64,000 bases of DNA. It comes from JAGTVG01 sp964543195 (GTDB lineage Bacteria; Bacteroidota; Bacteroidia; Cytophagales; Cyclobacteriaceae). How positions within the stretch are numbered: the stretch's first letter is position 1; each line of letters starts with the position of its first letter. The translations under genes and the position numbers were made by a program. Below are positions 60,206-64,000 of this stretch, piece by piece. The notes below the pieces were generated by a model. The model was not told the DNA's origin, did no database searches, and saw only the letters and a list, made by a program, of their open reading frames with translations. Location of the stretch: NCBI GenBank assembly GCA_964543195.1, contig CAZIXF010000014.1, forward strand, positions 1 to 64,000, in the 5' to 3' direction.

Positions 60206-60943
60206 CTATATTTTTCGTTTTAATTCAAAATGTTTGCCCAGATAAACCCGACGCACCTGTTCATCGGCAGCCAGTTCTTCGGCACTTCCTGCCTTTAAAA
60301 GCTTCCCTTCAAACATCAGATAGGCCCTGTCGGTAATGGATAAAGTTTCGTTTACGTTATGATCCGTGATCAGGATTCCGATATTCTTTTTTTTGAGCCT
60401 GGCCACAATCATCTGGATCTCTTCCACGGCAATAGGATCCACTCCGGCGAAAGGTTCGTCCAAAAGCACAAACTTAGGATCAACGGCAAGTGCCCTTGCA
60501 ATTTCAGTCCTCCTTCTTTCACCACCCGACAACAGAACCCCTTTATTTTTTCTTACATGAGACAGACTGAACTCGCTTATCAGATCTTCCATTTTCTGTT
60601 TTTGTTCAGCTTTGGTCATATCCGACAATTCAAGCACAGCCATCAGGTTTTCTTCTACCGTGAGTGATCTGAAAACGGATGGTTCCTGGGCAAGATAACC
60701 GATACCTCTTTGTGCTCTTTTGTACATAGCAAGAGAGGTAATATTATTGTCATCCAGAAATATTTCACCTGAATTAGGTTTGATCAGGCCTACGATCATA
60801 TAAAATGTAGTGGTTTTACCTGCTCCGTTCGGACCGAGCAACCCAACAATCTCTCCCTGTTCGACATGCAGGGTGACATCATCGACCACCATCCGCTTTT
60901 TATATTTTTTATAGAGGCTTTCTGCCCTTAAAATCTTTCCCAT
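60206..60943 (-). CDS. lptB: LPS export ABC transporter ATPase
   Basis: A 245-residue ABC ATPase: Walker A GPNGAGKTT, signature LLSGGERRRTEIARAL, Walker B FVLLDEPFAGVDP, H-loop LITDHNVNETL and the LptB-specific AYLMFEGKLLKAGSAEELA. With LptFG and LptC (36.2 kb) it drives LPS transport. It overlaps recJ by 1 bp (TGATG). Confidence 0.96.
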   Translation of the reverse strand: MGKILRAESLYKKYKKRMVVDDVTLHVEQGEIVGLLGPNGAGKTTTFYMIVGLIKPNSGEIFLDDNNITSLAMYKRAQRGIGYLAQEPSVFRSLTVEENLMAVLELSDMTKAEQKQKMEDLISEFSLSHVRKNKGVLLSGGERRRTEIARALAVDPKFVLLDEPFAGVDPIAVEEIQMIVARLKKKNIGILITDHNVNETLSITDRAYLMFEGKLLKAGSAEELAADEQVRRVYLGKHFELKRKI

Positions 60944-62646
60944 CAGTCGAACTTGATATCCTTGGCAAATAATTGTATAGACCTCTGGCCCATATAATCA
61001 TTCTCTTCAATGGTGTAGGCCATTTTAAACCTCATTCCACTCTCGATCAGCTCAAAATATTGTGCAAGGCCGAATCCCAGGGTCTCAAATACCGTATCGT
61101 TTCCTTCCTGATGAACCATGAATTTTAAATGTTCATTTTTCAGCAAACGGGGACGGGATGAAACATAGAGGTTTTCTGACATAAATACCGGTTGCTTATT
61201 ATACGGACCAAAGGGGGCCATTTGTTTTAATATTTCCAGAAATTTAGGTTTAATCACGTCGAGATTAATAACCTGATCAATATCGATCCTGGGGATAAGC
61301 TGTTCTTCGGTAATCCGTTCTTCGACAATTTTTTCAAATTTTTTTGTAAATGCAGATAATTTATCGAGAGAAAGAGTAAGGCCTGCCGCATACATGTGGC
61401 CTCCATACTGATCAAGGAGATCAGAACACTCGGCTATGGCTTCATACACATCAAACCCATCGATCGACCGGGCCGAGCCAGTAGCCTTATTATTGGAGCG
61501 GGTAAGGATTATGGTAGGACGGTAGAATTTATCGATACAACGGGAAGCCACAATACCGATCACCCCTTTATGCCAGTCGCTTTTAAAAAGTACAGTAGAT
61601 TTTGATTTTTTCAGTTTTTCATCACCCTCTATCATCTTAAGCGCTTCCCGAGTAATGGTGGTATCAAAGCTTCGGCGTGTATCATTGTTACTGTTTACCT
61701 TCAAAGCTATATGTTCGGCACTCTTGTACGATTCGGATAACAGGAGCTCTACGGCCAAACCGGCATGAGCCATCCTGCCTGCCGCATTGATCCGCGGACC
61801 TATTCCGAACACAATGCCCGAAAGGGTTACTTTTCCTCTCAGTCCGGCCACATCGATCAGGGCTTTTAACCCCGGTCGCGGATCATTATTCAGTTTTTCG
61901 ATTCCATAATAACAGAAGATCCGGTTTTCTCCATCGACCGGTACGATATCGGAAGCAATGCTAACCGCAAGAAAATCAAGGTATCCGAATAATTGATTAA
62001 CATCGAGTTTGTTCTGTATGCTGAAGGCCTGCATAAATTTAAAGCCCACACCACATCCCGATAGTTCCTTATAGGGATATTTACACTCTTTTCTTTTGGG
62101 ATCAAGAATGGCATAAGCTTCAGGCAGTGTTTTCCCCGGCAGATGATGATCACAAATGATCATATCGATCCCCAGCTTTTTAGCTTCGCTCGTCATTTCA
62201 ATGGCTTTTATGCCACAATCCAGACTGATGATCAGGTCAATTTTATTCTTCCCTGCCCATTCAATTCCGGCGGAAGAAATACCATATCCCTCTTTATACC
62301 TGTCAGGGATGTAATAATGAATATTGGAATATATTTTCTTCAGGTAACGATAAACCAGCGCTACCGATGTGGTGCCGTCCACATCATAATCACCGTAGAT
62401 AAGGATGTTTTCCCCATTATGGATCGCCTGGTTAAGCCTTTCAACCGCAAGATCCATATCCTCCATCAGGAAAGGATCATGAAGGTCTTCAAGTTTGGGC
62501 CGGAAGTAAGTTTTGGCTTCCTCAAAGGTGGTAATATCTCTTTGGACCAGTATACCGGCCAGAATGGCATTAATATTAATAGCAGAAGAAAGCCGGGTTA
62601 CCTTCTCCTTATCGGGCTCGGGTTTAATGATCCATCTATGATCCAT
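60943..62646 (-). CDS. recJ: Single-stranded-DNA exonuclease RecJ
   Basis: A 567-residue RecJ from MDHRWIIKPEPDKEK; an ATG 87 bp earlier adds a hydrophobic leader and is rejected. DHH motifs: IYGDYDVDGTTSVALVYRYL, SLDCGIKA, MIICDHHLPG; DHHA1: GPRINAAGRMAHAGLAVELL and TGSARSIDGFDVYEAI. It degrades 5' ssDNA tails in recombination and mismatch repair. Upstream of lptB. Confidence 0.95.
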   Translation of the reverse strand: MDHRWIIKPEPDKEKVTRLSSAININAILAGILVQRDITTFEEAKTYFRPKLEDLHDPFLMEDMDLAVERLNQAIHNGENILIYGDYDVDGTTSVALVYRYLKKIYSNIHYYIPDRYKEGYGISSAGIEWAGKNKIDLIISLDCGIKAIEMTSEAKKLGIDMIICDHHLPGKTLPEAYAILDPKRKECKYPYKELSGCGVGFKFMQAFSIQNKLDVNQLFGYLDFLAVSIASDIVPVDGENRIFCYYGIEKLNNDPRPGLKALIDVAGLRGKVTLSGIVFGIGPRINAAGRMAHAGLAVELLLSESYKSAEHIALKVNSNNDTRRSFDTTITREALKMIEGDEKLKKSKSTVLFKSDWHKGVIGIVASRCIDKFYRPTIILTRSNNKATGSARSIDGFDVYEAIAECSDLLDQYGGHMYAAGLTLSLDKLSAFTKKFEKIVEERITEEQLIPRIDIDQVINLDVIKPKFLEILKQMAPFGPYNKQPVFMSENLYVSSRPRLLKNEHLKFMVHQEGNDTVFETLGFGLAQYFELIESGMRFKMAYTIEENDYMGQRSIQLFAKDIKFD

Positions 62647-62851
62647 GTTCAATACAAAAATAGATATTAAACTTAAGAATATGCTCCGATAATAAAAATT
62701 ATAAAATAATACCTTTCCCTTAACAGGCCCCAATCATGTTATCGGCCTGTGAGGCTGTCTGATTATTGCCATGTAATAATAAACCACAGTGTGAAGATTC
62801 GGGTAATACGATAATGGTCAGTAAAACGGATATCCTGGGATCAGAGGCAGG

Positions 62852-64000
62852 TTATTGATGATGCAGAACCGGAAGGCTGATTTTAAATACAGTACCCTGA
62901 TCCACTTTACTTCTAACCCTGATATTTCCTTTATGCTTCTGTATGATACCATAAGATATGGATAATCCCAATCCGGTACCTTCCCCCACATCTTTTGTGG
63001 TGAAAAACGGATCGAAAATTTTGTTTAAATACTTGCCGGGTATGCCCCTTCCGCTATCTTCAATCCAGATTATGGCTTTGGTCCTGGATTTCCTCGTCTT
63101 GATCAGTATGTGTCCTTTATCCTCTATCGACTGGATTGCATTGGTAAGGATATTCATGAATACCTGGTTCAGCAATCCGGGATAACATTCAATCACTTCA
63201 AGATCTTTGTCGTAATCCCGGGTAATGGTGATCCGGTCCCTATATTGATTTCTAAGAAGGATCAGGGTGGATTCGATCCCTTCATGAATATCTGCCCTTC
63301 GCAATTCCTGCTCATTCAGTCTCGAGAAATTTTTCAATCCTGAAACGATTTCCTTCGTACGGTTTGCTCCTTCGCTTATTCCGTTAAGTAACTGGTCCAG
63401 TTCCGTGATCAAATAATCAAGATCATATTTTTTTCCCAATTCTCTGGCATTTGAAATCCTGTTCTGGTCCATATCTCCGGATGCCGCTTCCCTGTATGCG
63501 TCAAGTACCTGCCTTAGTTCGGCGATCCCTGTCTTTAATGGTGAAATATTTGCACTGACAAAATTGATGGGATTGTTGATTTCATGTGCTATGCCCGCCG
63601 TTAATTGACCAAGTGAAGCCATCTTTTCCGATTCGATCAGTTTACGCTGGGCCTTCCTGAGTTTATCCAGGGTTTTTTCAAGTTCTTCGAATGATTTTTG
63701 GATTTCATCGCGCTGAAAAGCTATTTCAGCATTTTTTTCCTCCAGTTCCCTGTTGATCTCTAAAATGGATTCTTTCTGACGGGAAAGAAGCTTGTTGTCC
63801 TTACGTTTCTGTACATAACCTATAATGATCAGGATGAGTATGATGGATAACAATCCAATGGTCATGATAGATAACTTCCGGCGCAATGCGGCACGCTCCA
63901 GCTCCCTGTCCTTCATGTCGTTCTTTAGATCACGAAGCTGGTCAGGCTTTGCTCTGGCGCTGATATAAGCCGGTCCCCTATTACCGGTGCGGGCTTCACC
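62852..64000 (-). CDS. Sensor histidine kinase (partial)
   Basis: The frame stays open to the window edge, so the N-terminus is missing; the visible part is about 382 residues. A membrane helix (KLSIMTIGLLSIILILIIIG) and a coiled coil (ILEINRELEEKNAEIAFQRD) lead to HisKA with IAHEINNPINFV (phospho-His), N-box FMNILTNAIQSI, G1 EDSGRGIP and G2 GTGLGLSIS. The coiled coil resembles that of the TPR-SpoIIE protein at 21-23 kb, so a periplasmic TPR sensor may lie upstream. No response regulator is seen. Confidence 0.9.
   Translation of the reverse strand, partial: GEARTGNRGPAYISARAKPDQLRDLKNDMKDRELERAALRRKLSIMTIGLLSIILILIIIGYVQKRKDNKLLSRQKESILEINRELEEKNAEIAFQRDEIQKSFEELEKTLDKLRKAQRKLIESEKMASLGQLTAGIAHEINNPINFVSANISPLKTGIAELRQVLDAYREAASGDMDQNRISNARELGKKYDLDYLITELDQLLNGISEGANRTKEIVSGLKNFSRLNEQELRRADIHEGIESTLILLRNQYRDRITITRDYDKDLEVIECYPGLLNQVFMNILTNAIQSIEDKGHILIKTRKSRTKAIIWIEDSGRGIPGKYLNKIFDPFFTTKDVGEGTGLGLSISYGIIQKHKGNIRVRSKVDQGTVFKISLPVLHHQ

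Overview
The window comes from a member of the Bacteroidota, probably a Bacteroidia lineage. Several things point there: the rpmB-rpmG-DUF4295-ftsY-rimO order, the DUF6048/DUF6452 pair, a DUF4105 (Lnb-like) protein, bacillithiol enzyme BshC, GH3-type enzyme, SurA-like lipoproteins, TAnnTTTG-type promoter elements and the general lack of Shine-Dalgarno sites. No rRNA, tRNA, CRISPR array, insertion sequence or phage gene was found. The content is mostly chromosomal housekeeping with a few poorly described genes and unusual non-coding DNA.

Layout. 0-6 kb (minus): a MoxR ATPase after three SurA/PpiC-like envelope chaperones. 6-9 kb (minus): a partner-switching module (SpoIIE-type phosphatase, STAS antagonist, HATPase anti-sigma-like kinase) with no sigma factor beside it. 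8.9-9.3 kb: an AT-rich gap with three perfect DnaA boxes, a candidate oriC. 9.3-14.8 kb: ClC channel, an unknown 512-aa protein, serine acetyltransferase, a small membrane protein and a histone-H1-like lysine-rich protein. 15-18 kb: phosphodiesterase, then cydAB with a small membrane protein in front. 18.6-24 kb: aldo/keto reductase, M49-like peptidase, TPR-SpoIIE phosphatase, RecX. 24.5-28.5 kb: DinB-like, TANGO2-like, ATP-grasp, radical SAM and small membrane proteins. 28.5-32.6 kb: IMPase, RsmI, pterin dehydratase, DUF4105, methyltransferase, DUF493. 32.6-40.2 kb (minus): an envelope-biogenesis run coaX-OMP-TPR-lptC-CNNM/CorC-ppiD. 40.6-46.4 kb: AnmK, YraN, mannose-6-phosphate isomerase, LipB, MORN-like protein, ornithine aminotransferase. 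46.6-52.5 kb: ribosomal proteins, FtsY, DUF6048/6452, RimO, BshC. 52.5-64 kb: MnmD, IspF, an ECF sigma factor pair, an EF-G paralog, GH3, LptB, RecJ and a histidine kinase cut by the window edge.

The themes are outer-membrane biogenesis (four SurA/PpiD-like proteins, LptC, LptB), signalling by SpoIIE-type phosphatases, and RNA/ribosome modification.

The most unusual structure is non-coding. Three intergenic tracts (1-136, 18329-18597, 41963-42138) are arrays kept largely in a 7-bp register. Their words change in the same order and with the same polarity relative to a flanking gene 3' end. Across the window there are nine convergent gene pairs: five have gaps under 30 bp, and the other four, all over 200 bp, are filled with repeats (two heptamer mosaics, an AT-rich heptamer tract, and a 10-11-bp GC-rich tract). 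A second notable find is a parvulin domain split by a roughly 115-residue lipocalin-like insert in the 572-aa PPIase.
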